This document shows, in pieces, positions 40,383-48,747 of a DNA stretch of 64,000 bases. The position numbers were made by a program, and so were the translations under genes. The stretch is from JAICMB01 sp035295125 (GTDB lineage Bacteria; Acidobacteriota; Terriglobia; Bryobacterales; Bryobacteraceae): assembly GCA_035295125.1 (NCBI GenBank), contig DATGJP010000090.1:22257-86256 (forward strand), written 5' to 3'. Each line of letters begins with the position of its first letter. The first letter of the stretch is position 1. The notes under the pieces are model-generated. The model did not search any database. It saw nothing but the letters and a program-made list of their open reading frames with translations, and had not been told where the DNA came from.

Positions 40383-41618
40383 GTGCGGATTACCGCACTG
40401 TTGCTGGCTTTGCCGTGCGTCCTGACGGCACAGGATCATACGATTCTCAAGGAACTGGTGGCCGACGCCCTGCTGCGCAACCCCGAAATCCTCGCTGCGC
40501 AGAAGAAGTACGAGGCGGCGAGGCAGCGTCCGGCCCAGGAGCGTGCGTTGCCGGATCCAATGGTTTCGGCGGGCTGGACCTCGGCCGGAAATCCTCTACC
40601 CGGTGCAGGGGTGGGCTCAAATCCGGTAGCGAACGCCGGTGTAATGGCTTCTCAAGAGCTGCCCGCTCCGGGAAAGCTGCGGCTGCGCGGCGAGGTCGCA
40701 GCGAAAGAGGCCGATGTCGAGATGCAGCAGTTCCGCGCCGTAGAATTCGATGTCATTGCTCGCCTGAAGATAGCCTATTTCGGCCTGGACCATGCCTGGT
40801 TGATGCAGGACGTGCTGGAAAGCAATCGGGAGGTCTTACGGTCGCTGCTGCACGTGACCGAGGCGCGTTATTCGGTCGGCAAGGGAGCGCAGGCCGACGT
40901 CTTCAAAGCGCAAACCCAAATCACGCTGATTGAAACCAGGCTCGTACAGTTTGAGCGTGAAAGGCATGCGCGTGAGGCGGAGATCAATAGTCTGCTCGAC
41001 CGGCCTGGCTCCGCAGCTCTTCCACGACCGCCCGAGCCTCACTTCGAACCGCTGAACTTCTCGGCTGAGGATCTCATCGAACAGGCCCGGCAGCGATCGC
41101 CCGAACTGATGCGCGATCAAAAACGAATTGAGGCGTCCAGCCTGGCGCTCAACCTTGCGCGCAAAGACTATTCACCTGACGTGACGCTTAACGCGGGCTA
41201 CTACAACATGGGCTCCATGCCATCCATGTACATGTTTCGTGCCGATGTGAGAATTCCGATCCACACGGCGCGAACACGTGCCGAAATCACGGAGCGTAGC
41301 CAGGAGATGGCCGGAGCGAAGCATGCGTACGAAGCAACGTCAAAAACACTCGAGTATCAAATTCGCGATGAGTTCCTGGCGGCGCAAACGGCCCAGAAGT
41401 TGATCGACCTCTACACTAAGGTTCTGATTCCGCAGGCGCGGCTCACGGTGGAGTCGTCGCTCGCTTCCTACCAGACCGGGAGCACCGATTTTCTTTCGGT
41501 ATTGACCAACGAGCTGGCAATCACGGATTACGAAATGAACTACCACGAACAGTTGCATGAGTTTCATACAGCGCTCGTGCTGCTGGAGCAGATGAGTGGA
41601 GCGGAGTTGATTCCATGA
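40383..41618 (+). CDS. TolC-family outer-membrane factor of a heavy-metal efflux system (CusC/CzcC-like)
   Basis: A 411-residue trimeric outer-membrane channel. GTG start 40383 stands behind AAGGAGG with ideal spacing and begins a signal peptide (RITALLLALPCVLTAQ). The two repeated TolC halves are seen: NPEILAAQKKYEAARQRPAQERALPDP (near residue 32), a beta segment VMASQELPAPGKLRLRGE, and in the second half RSPELMRDQKRIEASSLALNLARKDYSPDVTLNAGY (near 238). Long helices follow each. No lipidation Cys is evident. Its stop overlaps the adaptor start by 4 bp (ATGA). It forms the exit duct for the RND pump encoded downstream. Confidence 0.88.
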   Translation: MRITALLLALPCVLTAQDHTILKELVADALLRNPEILAAQKKYEAARQRPAQERALPDPMVSAGWTSAGNPLPGAGVGSNPVANAGVMASQELPAPGKLRLRGEVAAKEADVEMQQFRAVEFDVIARLKIAYFGLDHAWLMQDVLESNREVLRSLLHVTEARYSVGKGAQADVFKAQTQITLIETRLVQFERERHAREAEINSLLDRPGSAALPRPPEPHFEPLNFSAEDLIEQARQRSPELMRDQKRIEASSLALNLARKDYSPDVTLNAGYYNMGSMPSMYMFRADVRIPIHTARTRAEITERSQEMAGAKHAYEATSKTLEYQIRDEFLAAQTAQKLIDLYTKVLIPQARLTVESSLASYQTGSTDFLSVLTNELAITDYEMNYHEQLHEFHTALVLLEQMSGAELIP

Positions 41619-42904
41619 AGAAGCTGGCTTTCGTGATCTTCGTGTTGCTGACGTTAGGTGCGGGATTTGCCGGCGGCGTGTGGTACACGCATCGCCCGCC
41701 CGGTGCCCATAAGGGCCGCACGATTCTGTACTGGGTTGACCCGATGCATCCGGCCTATCACTCCGATCGGCCGGGCATCGCACCCGATTGCGGAATGAAG
41801 CTCGAGCCGGTTTACGAGGAAGGACGGATTCCAACGCCGGGAAATCGGAGGGTCGTGTACTATCGCGATCCGAAAGACCATTCGTACCACTCCGAGGTTC
41901 CAGGGCTGAATCCCGCGACGGGGAACGAGTTGGAGCCGGTTTACGAGCTGAACGTCGCGCAGGAGAAGCAGCAACTGCTGGGCGTAACGTACGCGACGGT
42001 CGAGCCTGCGTCGGAACTGGAAACGATCCGTGCATCGGGACGTGTGGTTCAGGACGAGACCAAGATCACGCGGGTTCACCCGAAGATTGAAGGCTGGATC
42101 TATCAGGTTCACGCCGATTTCACGGGCCAGTTTGTTAAGGCCGGCGATGCGCTGCTCACCATCTATAGTCCTGAAATGCTGGCATCCGAGCAGGAGTTGC
42201 TCGTCGCGTTGCGGGCGCGCGACGAGATGAAGGCGAGTCCGAGTCATGAGGCTTACGAGAACAGCCTGATTCTCGTGGAAGCCGCGCGGCGCCGCCTGGA
42301 GTTGTGGGATTTGAGCGCGGAGCAGATTGCGGAATTAGAACTCACGCGCCGGCCGGCGCGGACGGTGACGATGTTTTCGCCTGCTTCGGGATTCGTCATG
42401 TCGCGCAACGCGTTTCCCAGCCAGCGTGTGTCGCCCGACACGGAGTTGTTCGCGATCGGCGATCTCAGCCGGGTGTGGATTATGGCGGACGTGTTTGAGA
42501 CGGATATTCAGAAGATTCATGAAGGTCAGGCAGCGGTGATAGGCCAAGGGATTCAGGCGAAAGTAAGCTACATCCAGCCCCAGATGGATCCGACCACCCG
42601 CACGATGAAAGTCCGCCTTGAGGTAGCTAATCCGGGTCTCCGGCTGAAGCCCGACATGTTCGTCGACGTCGAGTTCCGGGTCGGCGTTAGCGGGCGGCTT
42701 AGTGTTCCTGCCGATGCCGTCATCGACACGGGTTTGCGGAAGACAGTGTATGTCGATAAGGGTGATGGCAACCTTGAGGCGCGGCAGGTGGAGACTGGCG
42801 ATCGCATGGGGGATAGGGTTCAGGTGTTGCGTGGGCTAAGGGCGGGGGAGCGGGTTGTGGCGTCGGGCACGTTTCTGATCGACTCGGAGGCACAGCGTGA
42901 GTAA
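41615..42904 (+). CDS. RND periplasmic adaptor with two heavy-metal-binding domains (CusB-like)
   Basis: A 429-residue membrane-fusion protein. A short N-terminal anchor (LAFVIFVLLTLGAGFAGGVW) is followed by two heavy-metal-binding domains: WVDPMHPAYHSDRPG with PDCGMKLEPVYE (about residues 40-68), and a second, degenerate copy, RDPKDHSYHSEVPG with TGNELEPVYE (about 82-110), which lacks the Cys-Gly-Met. The barrel-sandwich hybrid, helical hairpin and beta-barrel domains are of normal length. It ends at GTFLIDSEAQRE, shorter than usual for this family, where a REP element begins on its stop codon, so its original tail may have been lost to insertion. Confidence 0.88.
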   Translation: MKKLAFVIFVLLTLGAGFAGGVWYTHRPPGAHKGRTILYWVDPMHPAYHSDRPGIAPDCGMKLEPVYEEGRIPTPGNRRVVYYRDPKDHSYHSEVPGLNPATGNELEPVYELNVAQEKQQLLGVTYATVEPASELETIRASGRVVQDETKITRVHPKIEGWIYQVHADFTGQFVKAGDALLTIYSPEMLASEQELLVALRARDEMKASPSHEAYENSLILVEAARRRLELWDLSAEQIAELELTRRPARTVTMFSPASGFVMSRNAFPSQRVSPDTELFAIGDLSRVWIMADVFETDIQKIHEGQAAVIGQGIQAKVSYIQPQMDPTTRTMKVRLEVANPGLRLKPDMFVDVEFRVGVSGRLSVPADAVIDTGLRKTVYVDKGDGNLEARQVETGDRMGDRVQVLRGLRAGERVVASGTFLIDSEAQRE

Positions 42905-42920
42905 CGCAACCTTTAGGTTG
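42901..42920. repeat. Left REP flanking the RAYT gene
   Basis: GTAACGCAACCTTTAGGTTG: GTAA head, CGC, then a CAACCT/AGGTTG palindrome. The TAA of the head is the cusB stop codon (42902-42904). It is inverted with respect to the right element at 43469-43488. Confidence 0.85.
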
Positions 42921-42923
42921 TCC

Positions 42924-43457
42924 TTAGCGCGCAGCGCTGGACCAGAGCCAGTCGTCAGGCCGCGTGACAAAGCCGGCACGGACTGGGTTGTTGATGATGT
43001 AGTACGCGATGCGCACGTGCTCGACGTCATTCCGGACCCAGCGGTCAAAAAACTCGCGATTCCAGAAGTGTGTGCCGGTGCGATTCAACAAGCGGTTCGC
43101 CTCACGCGCGCTCACACCCTTGATCCAATTGGTAACTGTGGCAGCCGGCTCTATTGGACGAGCAAGCAAATGTACATGATTGCCCATAACGACGTAGGCC
43201 CCGATTTCGCAGAGATGCTCCTCACTCTCGGCTCTTCGATTGACGTCGCATACGGCTGTAGCGGCTCTTGGATCCCGCAGCCACATCGGGCCCTCAGAAG
43301 CTCGATCCAGCATAATGTAGAGCGACTGGAAGCGCTCTCCGGGCGTAGCTCCCTTCACCTCAGATCCGGCAGGAACGGAGCCATGCAGCGTCCATGTGAT
43401 GAACAACCACTTCCCTTCCGGTTGCCAGTGCGGCAGACGACGTCGGTAGTATCCCAT
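42924..43457 (-). mobile_element. REP-associated tyrosine transposase (RAYT, Y1/HUH type)
   Basis: A 177-residue single-strand DNA transposase-like protein. RAYT hallmarks are present: an early WLFITWTLHGSVP strand (residues 17-29), the HUH pair in GNHVHLLARP (near residue 92), GTHFWNREFFDRWVRN and the catalytic Tyr region IAYYIINNPVRAG (near 155), where the last helix ends. RAYTs are domesticated relatives of IS200/IS605 transposases; they cut and spread REP palindromes and are usually single-copy genes flanked by two inverted REPs, exactly as here. The unit sits antisense between cusB and cusA. The frame is intact, so the enzyme may be active. Confidence 0.9.
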
Positions 43458-43468
43458 CTTCGAAAAGA

Positions 43469-43488
43469 CCGCCTGAAGGCGGCGTTAC
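43469..43488. repeat. Right REP flanking the RAYT gene
   Basis: On the minus strand GTAACGCCGCCTTCAGGCGG: the same GTAACGC head and a CCGCCT/AGGCGG palindrome. Together with 42901-42920 it bounds a 588-bp RAYT unit with heads pointing outwards. Confidence 0.88.
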
Positions 43489-43524
43489 TAATTAGTCCTA
43501 AGCCGAACGCGGAGTACTCACCGA

Positions 43525-46500
43525 ATGATTGATCGGGTTATCGAGTTCAGCGGACGGAATCGGCTCATCGTTTTCGTACTTGTGCTGTTCGCTGTAAGCG
43601 CCGGCGTATGGTCGATGCTGAATGTACCGCTCGACGCAATCCCGGACCTTAGCGATACCCAGGTCATCATATATTCGCGTTGGGACCGCAGCCCCGACAT
43701 CATGGAGGACCAGGTCACTTATCCCCTCGTCACCGCAATGCTGGGTGCGCCGAAGGTAAAAGCGGTTCGGGGATTTTCCGACTTTGGCTATTCGTACGTT
43801 TATATCGTCTTCGACGAGAACACCGACATCTATTGGGCACGCGCACGCACGATGGAGTACCTGCAAAGCGTGCTGCCGAGGCTGCCGCAGGGCGTGAAAA
43901 CCGAACTCGGACCGGACGCGACGGGCGTTGGCTGGGTGTTCCAGTACGCGCTCATCGACACGCAGCGCCGGCACAACCTCGCTGAGCTTCGGTCGATTCA
44001 GGATTGGTTCCTCCAATACCAGCTCAAGGCCGTGGCCGGTGTCGCCGAAGTGGCGCCCATCGGCGGACTTGTCCGGCAATACCAGGTCAACGTCGATCCC
44101 AGGAAGCTACAGGCGTTGAATGTCCCAATCATGAAGGTGGTCGAAGCAGTTCGGGCGAGCAACAAAGACGTCGGCGGCCGGCTCATTGAATCGAGCGGCG
44201 CCGAATACATGGTGCGTGGCCACGGCTACGTCAAATCGCCCGACGACCTCCGCAACATCGTGCTTGCCAATAGCGCCGGCGGCACTCCGATTCGGGTTGC
44301 CGATGTCGGTGACGTGACGCTCGGCCCCGACCTGCGCCGCGGCGTCGCGGACTGGAACGGCGAAGGCGACGTCGCCGCGGGCATCGTTGTGATGCGGCAA
44401 GGCGAAAACGCGCTCCGCGTCATCGACCGCGTCAAGGAAAAACTGCACGATATTGAACCAGGCTTGCCGACTGGCGTAAAGGTCGTGACGGCCTACGATC
44501 GATCCGACCTGATCCACCGTTCGATCGACAATTTGCGCCACACCCTGATCGAGGAAATCGTCATCGTGTCGCTCGTGATTCTGATCTTCCTGTGGCATTT
44601 CCCCAGCGCAGTCATCCCGGTGGTCACAATACCTGTGGCGATTATCATCTCCTTCATCCCGATGAAGGCGATGGGGCTCACCTCGAACATCATGTCGCTT
44701 GGCGGCATTGCCATCGCGATAGGGGCAATGGTGGATGCCGCGATCGTGGTCGTTGAGCAAACGCACAAGAAGCTAGAAGAATGGGAACGAGCAGGTCGCA
44801 AGGAAGACTACCACCGCGTGGTGCTCAACGCAGTGAAAGAGGTAGGCGCGCCGAGCTTTTTTGCGCTCCTCGTGATTGCAGTCTCCTTCATCCCTGTCCT
44901 CACGCTCGAAGCGCAGGAAGGGCGTCTCTTCAAGCCGCTGGCCTACACGAAGAATATATCCATGATCGTGGCGGCGGTGCTCGCCATCACGCTTGACCCC
45001 GCCATGAGGCTGGCGTTCACGCACATGCGGAATTTCAGTTTTCGTCCGAAGTGGGTGGCGAACGCGGTAAATGCGGTCCTGGTGGGCAAGATTCACTCCG
45101 AAGAGAATCATCCGATCAGCCGCGTACTGATTCGGGTTTACGGGCCAATTTGCGGGTGGGCGCTTCGTTGGCGATGGGCAGTGATTAGCGTCGCGATCGC
45201 GGCGGTGGCTTTTACGGTGCCGGTATACCAAAAGCTCGGTTCCGAATTCATGCCACCGCTCGATGAAGGGACACTGCTGTACATGCCGTCGACCCTTCCC
45301 GGCATCTCTCTGACCGAAGCACAGCATCTAATGCGGGTGCAGGATCGCATTATCCGGGCATTCCCCGAAGTTGAGAACGTAATGGGCAAAGCAGGCCGCG
45401 CCGAGACCTCAACAGACCCGGCGCCGCTGTCGATGATGGAAACAGTTGTGGTCCTGAAACCGCAGGATCAGTGGCGCAAGGTGGACACGTGGTACACCGA
45501 TTGGGCGCCGCAATGGGTTCTTCCGGTACTGCGACGTTTCACACCCGATCACATTTCCACAGATCAGCTTGTCGATGAGTTGAACGAGTCACTCAAGCTG
45601 CCAGGCGTTTCCAACGCCTGGACCATGCCCGTGAAAGGCCGTATCGACATGCTCACAACTGGAGTGCGAACGCCAGTTGGGATTAAGATCTCAGGCTCGG
45701 ACACCAACGAGATCGAGCGGATAGGTAAGGAAATGGAACAGTTTCTGCCTGGCGTGGCTGGGACTCGCAATGTGTTCGCCGAGCGAATTGTCGGTGGGTA
45801 CTTCCTCGACTTCGACTGGAACCGTCCGGCATTGGCTCGTTACGGCCTCACGATCGACGACGCCCAGGCCATCGTAATGAACGCCATCGGCGGAGAGAAC
45901 GTTACGACGACGGTCGAAGGCCGAGCGCGCTACCCCGTCAACGTCCGCTATATGGGCGATTTCCGAAGCAATCCGTCTGAGCTGGCGCGTGTGCTGGTTC
46001 CGGTGAATCTGCCTGGCACGGGTTCGCTGGCACAAGTTCCGATCTCGGAATTGGCCGCGGTGCGAGTGCGATCCGGTCCGTCGATGTTACGTAACGAGAA
46101 TGGACTGCTGACCGGGTACGTCTACGTCGACGTTGCCGGTCGAGATGTGGGCAGTTATGTTGCCGAGGCGAAGCGCGTGGTGAAGGAACGCCTACAGTTG
46201 CCCGCCGGCTACGCCATTACGTGGAGCGGCCAGTACGAGTCCATGGAACGTGTTCGCCAGCGGCTGATTATCGTGGTGCCGCTGACGCTGTTTCTGATAT
46301 TGATGCTGCTGTATGCGAACACCAAGTCGTTCGCAAAGACTGCCATCGTCGTGTTGGCCGTGCCTTTCTCCGCCGTGGGAGCGATCTGGTTCCTGTATGT
46401 GCTTGGATACAACGTCAGCATCGGCGTGTGGGTCGGGCTGATCGCATTGATGGGGGTCGACGCCGAGACCGGCGTTTTCATGCTGCTCTACCTCGATCTT

Positions 46501-46797
46501 GCGTACTCCAAAGCGGCGGTAGAGGGACGTTTGAGAAGCCTCCATGATCTTCGCGAGGCGATCGTGCACGGAGCGGTGAAACGCATCCGGCCCAAGTTCA
46601 TGACGGTGGCATGCATGTTCATGGGGCTGGTTCCGATTATGTGGTCCACGGGCGCCGCGGCGGATGTCATGAAGCGCATCGCGGCGCCGATGATCGGCGG
46701 GATCTTCACTTCGTTCCTGCTGGAGCTGGTTGTCTACCCCGCGGTTTATGAGGTCTGGAAATGGCATTTCGAACTAAAACGTCAAATCGCTGGCTGA
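43525..46797 (+). CDS. Heavy-metal efflux RND pump (CusA/CzcA-like)
   Basis: A 1,090-residue inner-membrane pump of the HME-RND family, which expels Cu/Ag or divalent metals with the proton gradient through the adaptor and outer-membrane duct. Typical features: VPLDAIPDLSDTQVIIYSRW (near residue 33), the TM4 signature GGIAIAIGAMVDAAIVVVEQ (near 393), and in the second half GVWVGLIALMGVDAETGVFM (near 969), with twelve membrane helices. The acidic TM4 residue for proton relay is in place. Monovalent versus divalent specificity cannot be settled by eye. Normally cusB and cusA abut; here a RAYT unit separates them. A GGAG lies 9 bases before the ATG. Confidence 0.92.
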   Translation: MIDRVIEFSGRNRLIVFVLVLFAVSAGVWSMLNVPLDAIPDLSDTQVIIYSRWDRSPDIMEDQVTYPLVTAMLGAPKVKAVRGFSDFGYSYVYIVFDENTDIYWARARTMEYLQSVLPRLPQGVKTELGPDATGVGWVFQYALIDTQRRHNLAELRSIQDWFLQYQLKAVAGVAEVAPIGGLVRQYQVNVDPRKLQALNVPIMKVVEAVRASNKDVGGRLIESSGAEYMVRGHGYVKSPDDLRNIVLANSAGGTPIRVADVGDVTLGPDLRRGVADWNGEGDVAAGIVVMRQGENALRVIDRVKEKLHDIEPGLPTGVKVVTAYDRSDLIHRSIDNLRHTLIEEIVIVSLVILIFLWHFPSAVIPVVTIPVAIIISFIPMKAMGLTSNIMSLGGIAIAIGAMVDAAIVVVEQTHKKLEEWERAGRKEDYHRVVLNAVKEVGAPSFFALLVIAVSFIPVLTLEAQEGRLFKPLAYTKNISMIVAAVLAITLDPAMRLAFTHMRNFSFRPKWVANAVNAVLVGKIHSEENHPISRVLIRVYGPICGWALRWRWAVISVAIAAVAFTVPVYQKLGSEFMPPLDEGTLLYMPSTLPGISLTEAQHLMRVQDRIIRAFPEVENVMGKAGRAETSTDPAPLSMMETVVVLKPQDQWRKVDTWYTDWAPQWVLPVLRRFTPDHISTDQLVDELNESLKLPGVSNAWTMPVKGRIDMLTTGVRTPVGIKISGSDTNEIERIGKEMEQFLPGVAGTRNVFAERIVGGYFLDFDWNRPALARYGLTIDDAQAIVMNAIGGENVTTTVEGRARYPVNVRYMGDFRSNPSELARVLVPVNLPGTGSLAQVPISELAAVRVRSGPSMLRNENGLLTGYVYVDVAGRDVGSYVAEAKRVVKERLQLPAGYAITWSGQYESMERVRQRLIIVVPLTLFLILMLLYANTKSFAKTAIVVLAVPFSAVGAIWFLYVLGYNVSIGVWVGLIALMGVDAETGVFMLLYLDLAYSKAAVEGRLRSLHDLREAIVHGAVKRIRPKFMTVACMFMGLVPIMWSTGAAADVMKRIAAPMIGGIFTSFLLELVVYPAVYEVWKWHFELKRQIAG

Positions 46798-47411
46798 TTG
46801 CTTGCGTGCTGGTAGCCGGCTCGCTCGCGGCACAGCCGGTAGCGTTTCCCGCAAGGCTGCGCCACTTGCACGGTGGCGTGAAGGGTACTTTGACTTTCAG
46901 TGACACCGCGATGGAGTTCGACGAACGGCGGTGGAACTATGAAGAGATCCAGGCACTGGTTTTGAGTCCAACCAGCATCACGATTCGCACCTATGAGGAT
47001 GTTCGCTGGCGCCTGGGCCGCGACCGCGAATTCACGTTCGATGGCCTGCCGGACACAGCAGCAGTCAAGGTCTATGCCCTGTTGAGCGCCCGGCTCGATC
47101 GGCGCCTGGTAGCGGAGATCAAAGCCCCAACCGATGACCCGGTGTGGCACGGTGGCGCCAAGCTTCTGCATCGCCTGAGCGGCATTAACGGAGAGCTGAG
47201 CATCGATGCCGATCGTGTGGTCTTCGTCGCGGCCTGTTCTTCACGTACGTGGCGATTTCGCGACATCGATAACCTGAGCAGCGCCGGGCCATTCGAATTA
47301 ACGTTGACATCGCTCGATGGCGAAGCACGATTTCAACTCAAGCAAGCGCTGCCGGAAACTCGGTTCAACGAAATCTGGCGGCGAATTATTCTGGAGACGC
47401 ATCATGACTAG
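46761..47411 (+). CDS. Secreted protein of unknown function, in the efflux operon
   Basis: A 216-residue protein that I do not recognise. It has a signal peptide (SNRWLIACVLVAGSLAAQ) and a beta-rich body in two similar parts (HLHGGVKGTLTFSDTAMEFDE and HRLSGINGELSIDADRVVFV), each with G-x-L-x-x-x-x-x-x-x-F-like strands, suggesting an internal duplication resembling PH-like or lipid-binding sheets. It overlaps the end of cusA by 37 bp and the next gene by 8 bp, so it is translated with the pump operon. Such proteins may assist the pump or report on the envelope; no motif shows metal binding. Confidence 0.7.
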   Translation: MAFRTKTSNRWLIACVLVAGSLAAQPVAFPARLRHLHGGVKGTLTFSDTAMEFDERRWNYEEIQALVLSPTSITIRTYEDVRWRLGRDREFTFDGLPDTAAVKVYALLSARLDRRLVAEIKAPTDDPVWHGGAKLLHRLSGINGELSIDADRVVFVAACSSRTWRFRDIDNLSSAGPFELTLTSLDGEARFQLKQALPETRFNEIWRRIILETHHD

Positions 47412-47712
47412 GCTATTTCTTCTTTTCACCATATCCGCCCTGCTGTTGAGCGCGGAGACGTTCACTGGTGTGATCACCGACGGGATGTGCGGTAAAGATC
47501 ACAGGGCCATGAATATGGGGCCGGAGCCGGAGTGCATTAAGGCGTGCGCAAAGACGTCCAAGTATGTGCTGTTTGACGGCAAGAAGATGTACAAGCTGAG
47601 CGATCAGGCAACGCCGGAAAGATTCGCAGCGCAAAGAGTCAAGGTTTCGGGCACGCTTTTTGAGAAGACAGGCATCATCAAGGTGGATCACATCGAGGCT
47701 GCTAACCGTTAA
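47404..47712 (+). CDS. Small secreted DUF5818-like protein
   Basis: A 102-residue protein from ATG 47404, which starts a signal peptide (MTRLFLLFTISALLLSAE). The mature part is an OB-fold-like domain with a conserved cluster GMCGKDHRAMNMGPEPEC-KAC (residues 27-48: three Cys, one His, two Met), then VLFDGKKMYKLSDQ and VKVSGTLFEKTGIIKVDHIE. This layout recurs in acidobacterial proteins. The Cys/His/Met cluster could bind copper or silver, in line with its place as last gene of the efflux operon; that is inference. The preceding gene overlaps by 8 bp. Confidence 0.72.
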   Translation: MTRLFLLFTISALLLSAETFTGVITDGMCGKDHRAMNMGPEPECIKACAKTSKYVLFDGKKMYKLSDQATPERFAAQRVKVSGTLFEKTGIIKVDHIEAANR

Positions 47713-47832
47713 CTGTCTTTCCTCCGATTCTGAAGCCTTTGTCATGAATTCGATTTAACTGCGCGGGGCGCAACTCCGGAGCCGCAGTTGGATTTGTAGC
47801 AAGTAGAAGGTAGTTGGAAGGAGGAAGGAAAA

Positions 47833-48384
47833 ATGAGAACGATTTTCTTTGCGACGGCTTTAGTCGCGGCGCTGACAACCGGTGCATTTGCGCAGGTGCA
47901 TCAGCGGAAGGTCAACCAGCAGGGACGCATCGCCAATGGCGTGAAGTCGGGCCAGCTTACCGCGGGTGAGACGAAGAACTTGGAGAATAGAGAATCGAAC
48001 CTCAACAAAGAGATTCGAACGGACCGCTCTCAGGACGGAGGGAAACTGACCTCGGCCCAGAAGCAGCAAGTGAATCGGCAGCAGAATCGGCTCAGCAACC
48101 AGATCTACGCCGACAAACACAATGACGTGAAGCAGCGGTACGGCAACAATGAAGTCGACCAGCGCCGTTACGACCAGCAGCAGCGAATCTCGCAAGGTAT
48201 TGCATCCGGCAAACTGAATGCGGGGCAGACGGCCAGGCTGGAGAATAAAGAGTCGGCGATCAACCACCAGACCTGGGGCGATCGCTCCGCCAACGGCGGA
48301 AACCTGACGAACAACGAGAAACACCAGATCAACCAGGAACAGAACAAGGTCAGCGACCAGATCTACGACGCAAAGCACAAGTAA
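47833..48384 (+). CDS. Secreted, internally duplicated helical protein
   Basis: A 183-residue protein with a signal peptide (MRTIFFATALVAALTTGAFAQ) and a very strong ribosome-binding site (GGAAGGAGG). Two units of about 70 residues follow: residues 30-98 and 113-183. They align throughout: RIANGVKSGQLTAGETKNLE with RISQGIASGKLNAGQTARLE, then DRSQDGGKLTSAQK with DRSANGGNLTNNEK, and NQIYADKHN with DQIYDAKHK. Each unit is helix-loop-helix, rich in Gln and Asn. Similar small exported proteins, often with one or two units, are widespread in proteobacteria, of unknown function. A role in the envelope under metal stress is a guess from position only. Confidence 0.75.
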   Translation: MRTIFFATALVAALTTGAFAQVHQRKVNQQGRIANGVKSGQLTAGETKNLENRESNLNKEIRTDRSQDGGKLTSAQKQQVNRQQNRLSNQIYADKHNDVKQRYGNNEVDQRRYDQQQRISQGIASGKLNAGQTARLENKESAINHQTWGDRSANGGNLTNNEKHQINQEQNKVSDQIYDAKHK

Positions 48385-48747
48385 TCGGAGGAGCTGTGGA
48401 CGCCGAGCGGGCTGCATGGTGGAAACGTTGTACAGCCTGCTTTTGGCGCCACAGGCGAGAGCCAGTGCGGGCAAACTTTTCATTCCGGGGCGACGTTTAA
48501 TCCTGAAGATCTTATGCGCACCACGGTCGCCCTGTTCTTTACCCCGTTCAGCCGCTGATACGGCCGTTCCGTTTTCATGTTGTTGACGGCATCATTGTTT
48601 TGCTCAGGTAATCCTTGGGCGCTGTTTGTCTTTGTGATGGCTTCAAGAAATGGCTGCGGCGCTACTCTGGTGCTGCACGGGCCCTGGCGGCAGCGAGGAA
48701 GGGCCGCACCGCCTGGCGGGCCAGCAGAGTTGCGCCTTTGGTTTTCC
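48385..48747. other. Intergenic stretch without a recognised feature
   Basis: A 363-base gap between the duplicated secreted protein and the converging amidase gene. I see no supported gene, tRNA, promoter or terminator. A frame open from 48577 runs antisense into the amidase end and has no family features. Confidence 0.5.

Noticed and set aside
42897..43532. 211-codon plus-strand ORF over the RAYT unit
   Set aside because: Antisense to the RAYT gene, which has the HUH and Tyr motifs; only its last few codons are considered as a possible cusB remnant.
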